Shown here: in pieces, positions 26,280-35,036 of the stretch
Layout of the letters: every line of letters begins with the position of its first letter
How positions within the stretch are numbered: position 1 is the stretch's first letter
Source: Desulfosporosinus sp049943955
Lineage (GTDB): Bacteria > Bacillota > Desulfitobacteriia > Desulfitobacteriales > Desulfitobacteriaceae
Assembly: GCF_049943955.1 (NCBI RefSeq)
Contig: NZ_JBNFTW010000001.1
Span: 434,001 to 498,000 of the forward strand
Length of the DNA: 64,000 bases
Direction: 5' to 3'
Translations under genes and position numbers: made by a program
Notes under the pieces: generated by a model
The model's database searches: none
What the model was told of the DNA's origin: nothing
The model's input: only the letters and a program-made list of their open reading frames with translations

Positions 26280-28226
26280 ATGCCAGAAGAAGTCGTTCAT
26301 GGTAATTCTCTCGAAGAAATTAGAGTAGACTGGGCGACTAAACTTAAGTTGCCACAAGAAGAGATCAGAATTGAAGTTCTAGAAAAACCTCATTTTTTTT
26401 CGAAAAAATGGAAGGTCCGTTTGTCTTGGAATGATATTATTGAGCAAACCCCCGAGGATTTGCATCTGACCCCTACTCAAGTTAAGCGGGAGGATAACAA
26501 GTATACATTTGTTTTCGGCGAAGGTGTAAAACGCTTTATCCCTTTTCCTCGAGCGGGAGAAGTTCAACGGAATGGCAGCCCTCAGAACAAGCCTTTTTTT
26601 GTTGACTTTGGAGATCAAGTGGAATTTTATCCTTTGCAGCACACCGGTCAATTGACCTGGGAATTGCAAATTCGTAATCAGGGGGGGGCTGTTGCAGCTA
26701 AAGTCAGGCATGAACTTCCGGGACATTATCTTATTCCGGAGGAACTTCCAGCCTCTGAAGTTATAGATTTGGCCCAAGTTGCCTTCTGGGAGTCCCTGCC
26801 TATGGGCAGCGAGGCCTGGGATGAGGCGAAGCTCGACAGGGATCTGGAACAGTTACAAGTAGTTCACGGACGGCGGCCCCAAAGCTGGTCAGAAATATTG
26901 TCCGTGAAAGGTATTGGTGAGGTTATTGTTGCTGAAGCTACTCCAGTGGTTCCGCCTCAGCACGCTCAATTAGAGGACTTTGTAGGGGAGCCCCAGAAAA
27001 GTATTGCTTCTGACGAGAATAAGGTTGATTTTTACGCCTCCAAAGTAAAATTAGTTGAAGAGGGAACCGTTTTAGCCCGTAAAATACCGGGAAAACCGGG
27101 AGTTCCCGGAAAAGATGTTTTTGGCAAAGAGCTTGGAACAGCTGCAGTCAAGGATTTTCAATTTCGCTTAAAAAAGAATGTCCATCTTTCTGAAGATGGG
27201 CTTGAAGTTATTGCCTCATGTTCCGGGCAGCCGGTACGTGTTGATGAAAAGACGTACATGGTAGAAAATGTCTATGTACAAAATCAGGATGTTGATTTAG
27301 CAAGCGGAAGCATTGATTTTCCCGGGGATGTCTATGTTAATGGAAATGTTCACGATGGGCTTCATATTTTGGCTGGGGGAAAAATAGAAATTAAAGGTTC
27401 GGTTTCCCGCGCCGAGATAAGGGCTGAAAAAGGTGCTAAGATTTATGGGAACATTATGGGCGGCAAGACCTTTATCGGAGAAAAATATGTTGCTCGCTCT
27501 CAACTTCTACGATCGTTGTCTGATCTGCAGGATCAGCTGAACAGCTGTTTAGCCAACACTGCCGTTTTGCTCAAAGCTTCGGGGAACAACAACCTTAAAC
27601 CGGGACAATGTCTAAAACTTATCCTGGAGAGACAATATACCAATCTTCCCAAACTATGTGCTCGAATCGAGAAATATATCCAGGAACATAAAGATGATGA
27701 AATGGTTTCCGAGGGTTTAATTATTTCGATCCAAACTGCAAAACGTTTTTTAGTTGGTTTAGGGCCTCTTGAAGTTCAATCAGTGCAGGCTTTACAACGA
27801 GTTGATCAAGCTCTGGCACAATATGTTGAAAATATATCCGTCGAGATTCCGGAAAAACTTAGCTTGGAAGTAGGCTACTTGCAAGGAGCAAATGTTGAAT
27901 GCGGCGGATCGTTTAAGTGTTCTAAGGGAATCTACAACTCGGAAATTCATATTGAAGAAGATGTGACTATTGAAGGTGTATGTCGGGGTGGGAAAATCTT
28001 TGCCGGAGGAAATGTTAAGATCAATGAATTGGGCGGCTCAGGGGTTAGTGCCACTTACGTTCAGATAAGTTCTGACAGTCGTCTTTCTGTGACGTATTGT
28101 CATCAAAATGTTGTCGTAACAGTGGGAAGGGAAGTTATTCAGATAGAAGAGAATTGCAAACAATTGGAGATTTATCGGGAGGATGGACGTGTACACGTTG
28201 ATAAACTTAAGGCGAATCCTTTTTAG
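26280..28226 (+). CDS. FapA-family (DUF342) protein with Jag-type N-terminal domain
   Basis: About 648 residues. Residues 1-50 resemble a Jag-N/KhpB-type domain (SLEEIRVDWATKLKL, then IRIEVLEK). A beta-rich region follows, then the DUF342/FapA core (about 265-440) with the beta-helix pattern GKPGVPGKDVFGKE, VYVNGNVHDGLHILAGG and IEIKGSVSRAEIRAEKGA. A helical insertion of roughly 130 residues (about 420-550) precedes a second beta-helical part. FapA-family proteins are linked to sporulation and motility, but their biochemical role is unsettled. The ATG at 26280 has GCGGGGA upstream; an ATG at 26262 is the alternative. Monocistronic, with a terminator after it. Confidence 0.85.
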   Translation: MPEEVVHGNSLEEIRVDWATKLKLPQEEIRIEVLEKPHFFSKKWKVRLSWNDIIEQTPEDLHLTPTQVKREDNKYTFVFGEGVKRFIPFPRAGEVQRNGSPQNKPFFVDFGDQVEFYPLQHTGQLTWELQIRNQGGAVAAKVRHELPGHYLIPEELPASEVIDLAQVAFWESLPMGSEAWDEAKLDRDLEQLQVVHGRRPQSWSEILSVKGIGEVIVAEATPVVPPQHAQLEDFVGEPQKSIASDENKVDFYASKVKLVEEGTVLARKIPGKPGVPGKDVFGKELGTAAVKDFQFRLKKNVHLSEDGLEVIASCSGQPVRVDEKTYMVENVYVQNQDVDLASGSIDFPGDVYVNGNVHDGLHILAGGKIEIKGSVSRAEIRAEKGAKIYGNIMGGKTFIGEKYVARSQLLRSLSDLQDQLNSCLANTAVLLKASGNNNLKPGQCLKLILERQYTNLPKLCARIEKYIQEHKDDEMVSEGLIISIQTAKRFLVGLGPLEVQSVQALQRVDQALAQYVENISVEIPEKLSLEVGYLQGANVECGGSFKCSKGIYNSEIHIEEDVTIEGVCRGGKIFAGGNVKINELGGSGVSATYVQISSDSRLSVTYCHQNVVVTVGREVIQIEENCKQLEIYREDGRVHVDKLKANPF

Positions 28227-28251
28227 AGAAAAATGTCACAATACGCAAAAC

Positions 28252-28306
28252 GGGGGGTTGCAAAACGAAATTGAGTAGTTTCGTAGAGCAACACCCCCTT
28301 TTTTCT
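28252..28306 (+). terminator. Rho-independent terminator after the FapA-family gene
   Basis: G-rich left arm (from 28252) ending TTGC at 28258-28261 pairs with GCAA and the CCCCC run at 28294-28298; an inner ACGAAA/TTTCGT stem (28265-28270 with 28279-28284) extends it. TTTTTT at 28299-28304 follows. Confidence 0.8.
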
Positions 28307-28330
28307 GCCCAAAATGTGCAACGGTAAGAT

Positions 28331-28392
28331 GGGGACGGTCCTCTTAATACAGCGTGTTAAAAGGACCGTCCCTCTTGCTCACTTTGACAATG
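28331..28392. repeat. REP-like palindromic repeat, copy 1
   Basis: An imperfect inverted repeat: left arm 28331-28350 beginning GGGGACGGTCC, right arm 28354-28372 ending GGACCGTCCC, with 17 of 19 positions pairing. It is followed 11 bases later by TTGACAATG (28384-28392). The same arrangement occurs at 56832-56905. It stands between the terminator of the FapA-family gene and moeA. The TTGACA at its right edge can serve as the moeA -35. Confidence 0.75.
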
Positions 28393-28412
28393 ATTGGAAT
28401 TGCCGATACACT
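28384..28412 (+). promoter_or_regulatory. Candidate SigA-type promoter of moeA
   Basis: TTGACA (28384-28389), 17-base spacer, TACACT (28407-28412). The -35 hexamer lies within the TTGACAATG end of the palindromic repeat. It lies 59 bases before the moeA ATG. Confidence 0.5.
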
Positions 28413-28470
28413 AAGATATAAGATAAATGATGGAATAGAGTAATGAGAGGAAAATTGAGATGGATAGTAT

Positions 28471-29685
28471 ATGAAAATTATGATTGAGTTGGAAGAAGCT
28501 AAGGAACAAGTTCTGAAGGAGATAAGGCCTGTCGGGGAGGAAAGCGTTTCTCTGGCTAATGCGTTTCAGAGAATATTAGCCCAGGATGTGACTGCCAAAA
28601 TTGATATGCCTCCCTTTGACCGTTCTCCGCTGGATGGGTATGCTTATCGGTCTACTGGGCTGGAAGATAACTCTCTGCAACTGGCTATCGTGAGTGAAAT
28701 TCCTGCCGGAACTTTTTCCGAGCGAGAAATTATGGCCGGCGAAGCGGCAAAGATTTTTACTGGCGCTCCGATTCCGCCCGGTGCAAATTGTGTAGTACGT
28801 CAGGAAGATACGGAACGTGATGGGGATCAGGTAACCATTTTGCGTCCCATCATACCCGGCCAAAATATCGTCTATCGAGGAGAGGAAATCAAAAATGGGG
28901 ACCTGCTTCTCAAACGTGGTTTCTTTTTGACGCCGCCTGCCGTTGGCCTTTTGGCTGCAATGGGTTGGGATCAGGTTAAGGTATACCGAAGGCCGCGTGT
29001 CGGTTTGCTTGCTACAGGATCAGAGCTGATGGCTGTCGGGCAGCCCTTGCTTCCTGCTAAAATCTATAATAGTAACAGCTATACGCTTTGCGGCATGATT
29101 CAAAACGCCGGCTGTGAGGTGATAGCGGTTCCAATTGTTTCTGACCAAATTGAAGATACGTTGGCAGCCTTAGAAAAAGTGGCTGATGCTGACATTGTAA
29201 TCTCAACGGGAGGCGCATCCGTAGGAGATTATGATGTTATGCGCCATGCCCTTGCCCAATTCGGCTGTGAAATGCTTTTCTGGAAGCTCCGCTTGAAGCC
29301 TGGGACCCCTTTAGCGGCGGGCCGAAAGGGGAAACAACTATTTTTTTCACTTTCCGGGAATCCTGCTGCCGCTGTAGTGACCTTTGAACTTTTGGTTCGT
29401 CCGGTTTTGCGCAAACTAGCTGGTTATTCAGTAATCGAAGGGAAAAGAAGTTTCGTTAAAATGGCTAACGGCTTTGCCAAGGGAGGAAAACAACGACGAT
29501 TTTTGCGGGCTCGAGCGGTATTTAAGGATGGAGAACTTTGGGCGGATTTAGCGCCTGCTCAAGGATCAGGAGTCCTTCGTTCCATGGTTGACAGTCAACT
29601 GCTGGTCGATGTGCCTGCAAATCATGGTCCGGTGAATCCGGGAGAATTATTATGGGCAAATTGGCTGGAAGCTTGGGAGAACTAG
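28471..29685 (+). CDS. moeA: Molybdopterin molybdenumtransferase MoeA
   Basis: A 404-residue protein with the four-part MoeA organisation. The N-terminal part contains DMPPFDRSPLDGYAY (near residues 45-59), the MoCF-binding domain has LLATGSELM and VISTGGASVGDYD (near residue 245), then LKPGTPLAAG and FSLSGNPAAA, and a C-terminal beta domain. MoeA inserts molybdenum into adenylylated molybdopterin. It is followed one base later by mobB, so the pair is an operon for molybdenum cofactor work. Confidence 0.97.
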   Translation: MKIMIELEEAKEQVLKEIRPVGEESVSLANAFQRILAQDVTAKIDMPPFDRSPLDGYAYRSTGLEDNSLQLAIVSEIPAGTFSEREIMAGEAAKIFTGAPIPPGANCVVRQEDTERDGDQVTILRPIIPGQNIVYRGEEIKNGDLLLKRGFFLTPPAVGLLAAMGWDQVKVYRRPRVGLLATGSELMAVGQPLLPAKIYNSNSYTLCGMIQNAGCEVIAVPIVSDQIEDTLAALEKVADADIVISTGGASVGDYDVMRHALAQFGCEMLFWKLRLKPGTPLAAGRKGKQLFFSLSGNPAAAVVTFELLVRPVLRKLAGYSVIEGKRSFVKMANGFAKGGKQRRFLRARAVFKDGELWADLAPAQGSGVLRSMVDSQLLVDVPANHGPVNPGELLWANWLEAWEN

Positions 29686-29686
29686 T

Positions 29687-30232
29687 ATGAACGTAACTTA
29701 TGGGAAAACTCGGATTCCTGTTATATCAATTGTAGGCAGCGGTTCAAATTCCGGCAAGACAACGCTGCTGGAAAAAATCATTCACGAGGCCAAGCAGCGC
29801 GGTTGGAGAGTTGGCACCTTGAAACATGATGTCCATGGCTTCGATCTTGATCAGCCGGGTAAGGACTCCTGGCGGCATGCCCAGGCTGGAGCGGATGTTG
29901 TAGCCATTAGTTCACCCCAAAAGATTGCCGTCATGGAAAAGGTAACTGAAGATCAACCCTTAGATGAGGTAATTGCCAGAATCCAGGGTGTTGATGTTAT
30001 TTTTACGGAAGGCTATAAGTCGGGCAACAAGCCAAAAATCGAAGTTTTTCGCTCAGGTGTGCACCAGAAACCTTTTTGCCGGCCGGAAGAGCTTATAGCC
30101 ATTGTCAGTGATCTAACTTTTGAGCTTGGAATTCCTACCTTTGGTTTAGATGATGCCTCGGGGATTTGTGATTTGATTGAATCGTTATTTGGAATTAGGG
30201 CGAGAGAGCAGTCATCAGAGGGAGAGGATTAG
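29687..30232 (+). CDS. mobB: Molybdopterin-guanine dinucleotide biosynthesis protein MobB
   Basis: A 181-residue P-loop protein. The nucleotide-binding loop is GSGSNSGKTTLLEK near residues 17-30, followed by VGTLKHDVHGFDLD with the family's KHD motif and later FTEGYKSGNKPKIEV. MobB is a GTP-binding partner of MobA in making the guanine dinucleotide form of the cofactor. It is one base downstream of moeA and convergent with the minus-strand transporter gene. Confidence 0.93.
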   Translation: MNVTYGKTRIPVISIVGSGSNSGKTTLLEKIIHEAKQRGWRVGTLKHDVHGFDLDQPGKDSWRHAQAGADVVAISSPQKIAVMEKVTEDQPLDEVIARIQGVDVIFTEGYKSGNKPKIEVFRSGVHQKPFCRPEELIAIVSDLTFELGIPTFGLDDASGICDLIESLFGIRAREQSSEGED

Positions 30233-30330
30233 TCTTTTTCAAAGTAAAATCTAGGCAATCCCTAAGGTTTTTCATTTCATGTGATGTCGCATTGTTCCTT
30301 TGATGGAGTTCTATAGATGAATTGATGGTT

Positions 30331-31245
30331 TCACGGAAGAATCTTTGCCAAGAGTTGTGCAGTTTTGGGCAAGAGAGGAAAGGCCAAGAGAGAAGAAAGA
30401 ACATTGAATATGGTATGAGCGTTGGCAACCTGGCGAGGGAGACTTCCGCCCATAACATTAAGGCCTTTGGCCATGGCACTGACAAAAGGCAAGAAGAGCA
30501 GAACGCCAAAAACGTTGAGCAGTACATGGAAGAGAGCTACTCTTTGCGCGGATCTTGAACTGGCTAAGGCAGCCAAAACGGCAGTGAAACAAGTCCCTAT
30601 ATTAGCACCAAAAATAAAGGCGAGGGCAGTTGGGAGGGTTATTCGGCCATCTTCCGTCAAGACCATGACGATACCTGTTGTGGCGCTGGAGGAATGAAGC
30701 AGGGCTGAAAGGATCGTACCGGCGAGAACCCCTTTGAGATGGTTATCGCCTAATTGCTGAAGAAATAGGCGGATGGAAGATTTGTCGGCGAGAGGGGCCA
30801 TGCCTGCCTGAAGCATATTTAAGGCAAAAAAGAGAAGACTCAGGCCGAAGAAGGATAAAAAAAGGAAGCGAATTCGTCCAGTGATAAACAGATAACCGAG
30901 GGCGCTTAGAATCAAGAGGTAAGGAATAAACGATTCTACGGGGAAAGCGAGCAGTTGTGTGGTTAGCGTTGTCCCGATGTTGCTGCCTAAAATTAAGGCC
31001 AGAGCATTTTCGAAGGGAAGCAGTTCCGCATCGACGAAGGAGACAGCCATTACCGTTAAGGCGGTACTGGATTGAAGCAAGGCAGTCGTGATTGCTCCGG
31101 TGCAAAATCCACGGCTGGGGGTTTCCGTCATCCAAAGGAGAAATTTGCGCAGGTGATGTCCCGCAAAGAATTGAAGCCCCTGTCTCAATTCCTTCATTCC
31201 CCAGAGCAGAAGCCCCAGCCCTATGAGCAAAGTAATTATGTACAA
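30331..31245 (-). CDS. Na+/phosphate cotransporter family protein
   Basis: About 304 residues on the minus strand, with eight or more membrane helices. The two inverted PNaS repeats are visible: LLQSSTALTVMAVSFV with LGSNIGTTLTTQ in the first half, and LLHSSSATTGIVMVL with FGANIGTCFTAV in the second. The family moves phosphate with sodium; no C-terminal PhoU-like domain is present. The TTG at 31245 is preferred because AAGGTGA lies just upstream; the ATG at 31290 lacks a ribosome site. It is convergent with mobB and divergent from the acetyltransferase gene. Confidence 0.9.
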   Translation of the reverse strand: MYIITLLIGLGLLLWGMKELRQGLQFFAGHHLRKFLLWMTETPSRGFCTGAITTALLQSSTALTVMAVSFVDAELLPFENALALILGSNIGTTLTTQLLAFPVESFIPYLLILSALGYLFITGRIRFLFLSFFGLSLLFFALNMLQAGMAPLADKSSIRLFLQQLGDNHLKGVLAGTILSALLHSSSATTGIVMVLTEDGRITLPTALAFIFGANIGTCFTAVLAALASSRSAQRVALFHVLLNVFGVLLFLPFVSAMAKGLNVMGGSLPRQVANAHTIFNVLSSLLAFPLLPKTAQLLAKILP

Positions 31246-31420
31246 GGAATCACCTTCTTTCGGAAAGATCTGAATACCTTTCGTTTGCATGGTTCACCGT
31301 CAGTTAAAGTATATGAAGTGGAACTGCGTCAAGAACTTCTCATATATACATAATCGTTGATTTTGGGATTAAAGTGACACTCCCTTGACGCATGCATACC
31401 TTACCTTAAGAGGTGATGAT

Positions 31421-31933
31421 ATGAGAGTTCGTCAAGGGAGTATTCGAGATTGGCCTTTTATGTATTCTTTGGGGAAAATAAATATACCGGATAGTGCTTC
31501 GCCATGGCGCAAGCAACCGCTGGAGGAAACTATTAAATATCGGGAAGCTGTTCTTAAAGGTTTTTGGACCTGGATTCAACAGACCGGGTCAATTGTCTTT
31601 ATAGCGGAAGCTGCGGCGGAGGATGTTAATGACAATACTCCAATTAGGGAGTCGGGCGGGAATCAGTCACTGGGGTATTTGGTGCTTCATCCTTCTTCCC
31701 GCGAAGAGCTGACGGGTGTTTATCAGGGATGGATCATGGATTTTGGCGTACTTCCGGAATGGCGAGGTCAAAAGATTGGCGAAAAGTTGCTCAAGGCGGC
31801 AGAAGAATATTGTCGGCAGCATAATATCGCTTATCTGGGGCTGGCCTGCAGCAGTCATAATATTCCGGCCCTTCATTTGTATGAAAAGTCCGGTTTCGTC
31901 GAGGAACGCAAAATCATGGTAAAATGTTTATAA
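31421..31933 (+). CDS. GNAT family N-acetyltransferase
   Basis: About 170 residues. The acetyl-CoA binding region is MDFGVLPEWRGQKIGEKLL (motif A, R/QxxGxG/A form) near residues 107-125, followed by CRQHNIAYLGLACSSHN and ALHLYEKSGFVEER (motif B). The substrate is unknown. AGAGGTGATGAT directly precedes the ATG at 31421, which decides the start against the upstream GTG/ATG frame at 31385. A terminator follows at 32027. Confidence 0.85.
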   Translation: MRVRQGSIRDWPFMYSLGKINIPDSASPWRKQPLEETIKYREAVLKGFWTWIQQTGSIVFIAEAAAEDVNDNTPIRESGGNQSLGYLVLHPSSREELTGVYQGWIMDFGVLPEWRGQKIGEKLLKAAEEYCRQHNIAYLGLACSSHNIPALHLYEKSGFVEERKIMVKCL

Positions 31934-31969
31934 AAAAAAGCTTGCGACGATCCAAATCTTCGCCGCAAG
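31932..31969 (-). terminator. Hairpin with T-tract on the minus strand, orphan terminator
   Basis: On the minus strand a 10-bp stem (31969-31960 with 31950-31941, one G-T wobble) is followed by a run of eight T (31939-31932). On the plus strand the wobble becomes an A-C mismatch and no T-tract follows. It therefore looks like a minus-strand terminator, yet no minus-strand gene ends here. Confidence 0.5.
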
Positions 31970-32026
31970 TGAAGTAAAAGAGAGGAGTGGGGATTAAAAA
32001 AGAAAAACGTGAGACTAATTAAAGTG

Positions 32027-32070
32027 TATCCCGAGGAGTTCTTGTTTATACAGACCCCGGGATATTTTTT
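32027..32070 (+). terminator. Rho-independent terminator downstream of the acetyltransferase gene
   Basis: TATCCCG (32027-32033) pairs with CGGGATA (32058-32064), followed by TTTTTT (32065-32070). The loop is long (24 bases). Confidence 0.65.
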
Positions 32071-32138
32071 CTTTCGGTCGTTAGCTGCAGAGAAGATGCC
32101 TTGCAAGTTTGGCAACAGACGAGTTTCATCGGTCTCTA

Positions 32139-32147
32139 TGGTATAAT
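32139..32147 (+). promoter_or_regulatory. Extended -10 promoter of the tldD-tldE operon
   Basis: TGGTATAAT at 32139-32147, an extended -10 element, 63 bases before the GTG start of the TldD-family gene. No clear -35 is seen. Confidence 0.5.
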
Positions 32148-32209
32148 AACCCTATCGATAAGGAAAATTATAGGTCAACACTATAGTCTAAGAAAACAGG
32201 AGGGCAATT

Positions 32210-33703
32210 GTGGAACAAAAGGAGCTTAAAACATTCGTTCAGACAGTCTTGACTGAAGCCTCAACCTTTGAGGGGTATGTGATAGTACGTGCTCAGTCTC
32301 GCCGGGAATGGAGCATGCGTCTTAGTAACGGTCGTTTTGAGCGTGTTTCAACGGGCGAAGACCATGGCTTTGGGGTTCAGGCTTTTACCGAGAGCGGGGC
32401 GACAGGTTTTGCCAGCTCTGATGTTTTAGAGAAAGAGGTCGGGCGAAAACTGGTGGCAAAGGCTATTCAGCTTGCCCGCAGAAATGAAGCGCTTGGGACG
32501 AAGCCCAATCGTCAGATTTGGGATACGTCAAAGGTTAGAGCAGAAGAGGTGAATCCGGCACAAAAGGCTTTCGGAGAAGTCCCTTTGGCTGATCTGGAGG
32601 AGCAGGTTATGACCTTGCACTCAAGGATGAAAACGGCCTTTTCTCAAGCGGTCTGGCAGACCAGTTACCGTCAAGCCGAAGAGGTCTGGTGTATCGGAAG
32701 AACTGATGGTACCCTGGTATCTTTTGCAGTTCCCAGAGCGGTACTAATGCATCAAGGGACGGTACGGGCCGAAGGAAAAGCACAAAGCACACTTAGTCAC
32801 CGCAGTGGGATGGATGTTTCAATTCTTTATGCAGAATTAGAGGATCATAGCCTGGAAGAGAAAGCGGTAAACAGGGCCAAGTTTGCTCAGGCCGTATGTA
32901 CCGCTCCCCAGCTGCCAAGCGGTCATTATCCCCTCATCATTGACTATGGATTGGCTAAGGGTTTGGCACATGAAGCTTTTGGACATGCGGTAGAATCCGA
33001 TCATATGAATGAGTCGGTACTTGGAGAAAAAGGAAAACTGCGAATTGGTTTGCGAGTAGCGAGACCCGGCGTCCATATTATTGACGGGCCTCTTGTGGGA
33101 GATTGGGCTTATCAGCCCTATTCAGCCAACGGGCTCCTGCGGGAAACGGTGACGATTGTTAAAGATGGAGTCTTGGAAGCCGGACTTGGCGATGTTTTTT
33201 CGGGACCTGAAGCCGGTATGCCGGTTACCGGAGCCGGGAGGGCAGAAAGTTATACCAATGTTCCTTTGCCGCGCATGAGTAATATTCGCCTCTTGGTTGA
33301 TCGACTACTTCCTTTGCCGTCATCCCTGCCCTTAATGGATGAGGTGAAGTCAATTCGCGAAATCCTCTTAACCAACGGGGAACTTCTGGAAGGACAGAAA
33401 AACCTTCTTCTCCTGGGATATCGGGGCGGGCAAGTTAATCCCAAAACCGGAGATTTTGTCTTTCAATGCGATGGAATCATTGATGTTGCTGATCCTGATT
33501 TACCGATTTACCAACCTTCGATTTTCAGCGGCAAGATCCTTTCGGCTTTGGAAGCAATTCGGGGCGGCTTGGGTGAAGGTTGTTTTGATGCTATTGGAAC
33601 ATGCGGCAAGGGCGGTCAAGCGGTTCCATCAAGCGGCGGAAGTCATCGCTATCTGCTAATGGACCCTGATCAACAAGTCAGTTTGGGAGGGACACTGGGA
33701 TGA
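32210..33703 (+). CDS. tldD: TldD-family metalloprotease
   Basis: A 497-residue protein of the TldD/PmbA family. The zinc motif HEAFGH (HExxxH) lies near residue 256 in GLAHEAFGHAVESD, as expected for the catalytic TldD subunit; DVFSGPEAGMPVTGAGRAES and GGQVNPKTGDFVFQ are also conserved. TldD acts with TldE to remove leader peptides or degrade unfolded peptides, for example in RiPP maturation. The start is GTG after AGGAGGG. It overlaps the tldE-like gene by four bases (ATGA), and the complex is presumably a heterodimer. Confidence 0.93.
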   Translation: MEQKELKTFVQTVLTEASTFEGYVIVRAQSRREWSMRLSNGRFERVSTGEDHGFGVQAFTESGATGFASSDVLEKEVGRKLVAKAIQLARRNEALGTKPNRQIWDTSKVRAEEVNPAQKAFGEVPLADLEEQVMTLHSRMKTAFSQAVWQTSYRQAEEVWCIGRTDGTLVSFAVPRAVLMHQGTVRAEGKAQSTLSHRSGMDVSILYAELEDHSLEEKAVNRAKFAQAVCTAPQLPSGHYPLIIDYGLAKGLAHEAFGHAVESDHMNESVLGEKGKLRIGLRVARPGVHIIDGPLVGDWAYQPYSANGLLRETVTIVKDGVLEAGLGDVFSGPEAGMPVTGAGRAESYTNVPLPRMSNIRLLVDRLLPLPSSLPLMDEVKSIREILLTNGELLEGQKNLLLLGYRGGQVNPKTGDFVFQCDGIIDVADPDLPIYQPSIFSGKILSALEAIRGGLGEGCFDAIGTCGKGGQAVPSSGGSHRYLLMDPDQQVSLGGTLG

Positions 33704-35019
33704 AACTCGTTGCGCAATTAGAGGATCTTTTTTATCGCTATCAACAGGCCCCGCAGGACGAGAATTTGCGCTTATCCGCATGGCGCCTTTTAGTCAATGA
33801 ATCACAAGTTGTCTCTCTGGGGATTAAAGATAATTCTCCCGGAGGAGTATATACCCCTCCAAGTTATCGGCAGAAGGAAAGCGGAGAGGTTTTCTTAGTC
33901 TGGGCAGATGGAACTTGCAGCGAGGCTATAGTCCAGCTGCAGCCTCAGAGTACGGCAGAGTTTTGGGAACAGAAAATGCAGCAGTGGAAGCAAGCTGCTT
34001 ACACGGACCCAGAGGCTTCCCATATTCCTGCTCCTGAACCGTTACCTCTCGTGGCCGTTGAAGACAGAACTGTCCGGGAAATTATTGAGGGTGATGATGA
34101 CGTTATATTTGATCTAGCCAAGCAGTGGCTCGAGGAAAAACCGGATAGGGCGAAAGTTCAAGGCAGCATCCAAGCTGCATGGGGATATCGCAATGTCCGA
34201 ACCTCCACAGGCCTGGCGGTAACGTATCAACAATCTCAATTTGTGTCTTGGTTTTCCTTTGACAGTTTGGTTGGGGGCGGCTTTGCCAAACGCAGACTTA
34301 TTCTTCCAGAAGAACAAAAAAAGTTATGGGCACAGACGGTGAAACGCTATGAAGCCCTGGCTGGAGAAGCGCCTGCTGTTAATCCTGAGACTCAGGTGAT
34401 TTTTGCTCCAGCCATGACTGAGGAACTTTTGGGACAGTTTATCGTGCCTAATTTCTCCGGAGAACGAGTCATCGAAGGGCAGGGAGCCTTTTCCAAGGAA
34501 AATTTCGAAACGCACAAAGAAGTTTTCCATCCCCAGTTCTCTCTGACGATTGATCCCCTTCAGCCGCTTGAATTAGGCTCCTACATGGTTACTTCTGAGG
34601 GAGTGCCGGCCGTTCAAACTACTTTGGTGCAAGAAGGAAAGCTGCAAACTCCTTTTCTACGGGTAAAAGATGCCCTTCGTTGGGGTTTGAAACCGACAGG
34701 GCTGCCTCACGGGGCTGCGGGGCTATATCTTCGGCATACCGTTGAGGAAACTTGGGATAAGATTCTAAGTACTATTGAGGACGGCGTTTTGATTTTATCA
34801 GTCCTTGGCTTACATACTCAAGATGCTGTGGCGGGATCGTATTCTCTCAGCGCTCCCCATAGCCTGCGAATTATTAAAGGAGAGATTGTTGGACGCGTTG
34901 ATGTTAAATTATCAGGAAATTTCTTCAGGGATCTGGCTGCAGCCACGACTAGGTTAGGACGATCTGATTTGAGCCTGCATCCATACCTCGTGGTAAGGAC
35001 CGGGGTGCAGAAATTATAG
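33700..35019 (+). CDS. TldE/PmbA-family protein, partner of TldD
   Basis: A 439-residue protein of the TldE/PmbA type. It lacks HExxxH, as expected for the non-catalytic subunit. Landmarks are TSTGLAVTYQQSQFVSW (about residues 167-183), LPHGAAGLYL (near 335), and the C-terminal DAVAGSYSLSAPHSLRI. It is more divergent than its TldD neighbour. The ATG overlaps the tldD stop, which supports equimolar production. No RiPP precursor gene is evident nearby. Confidence 0.85.
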   Translation: MKLVAQLEDLFYRYQQAPQDENLRLSAWRLLVNESQVVSLGIKDNSPGGVYTPPSYRQKESGEVFLVWADGTCSEAIVQLQPQSTAEFWEQKMQQWKQAAYTDPEASHIPAPEPLPLVAVEDRTVREIIEGDDDVIFDLAKQWLEEKPDRAKVQGSIQAAWGYRNVRTSTGLAVTYQQSQFVSWFSFDSLVGGGFAKRRLILPEEQKKLWAQTVKRYEALAGEAPAVNPETQVIFAPAMTEELLGQFIVPNFSGERVIEGQGAFSKENFETHKEVFHPQFSLTIDPLQPLELGSYMVTSEGVPAVQTTLVQEGKLQTPFLRVKDALRWGLKPTGLPHGAAGLYLRHTVEETWDKILSTIEDGVLILSVLGLHTQDAVAGSYSLSAPHSLRIIKGEIVGRVDVKLSGNFFRDLAAATTRLGRSDLSLHPYLVVRTGVQKL

Positions 35020-35036
35020 AGAGGGGCTAAAAAGAG

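Noticed and set aside
30322..30697. Plus-strand frames between mobB and the acetyltransferase gene
   Set aside because: They lie opposite the Na/Pi transporter gene, which has both family repeats and a ribosome site on the minus strand.
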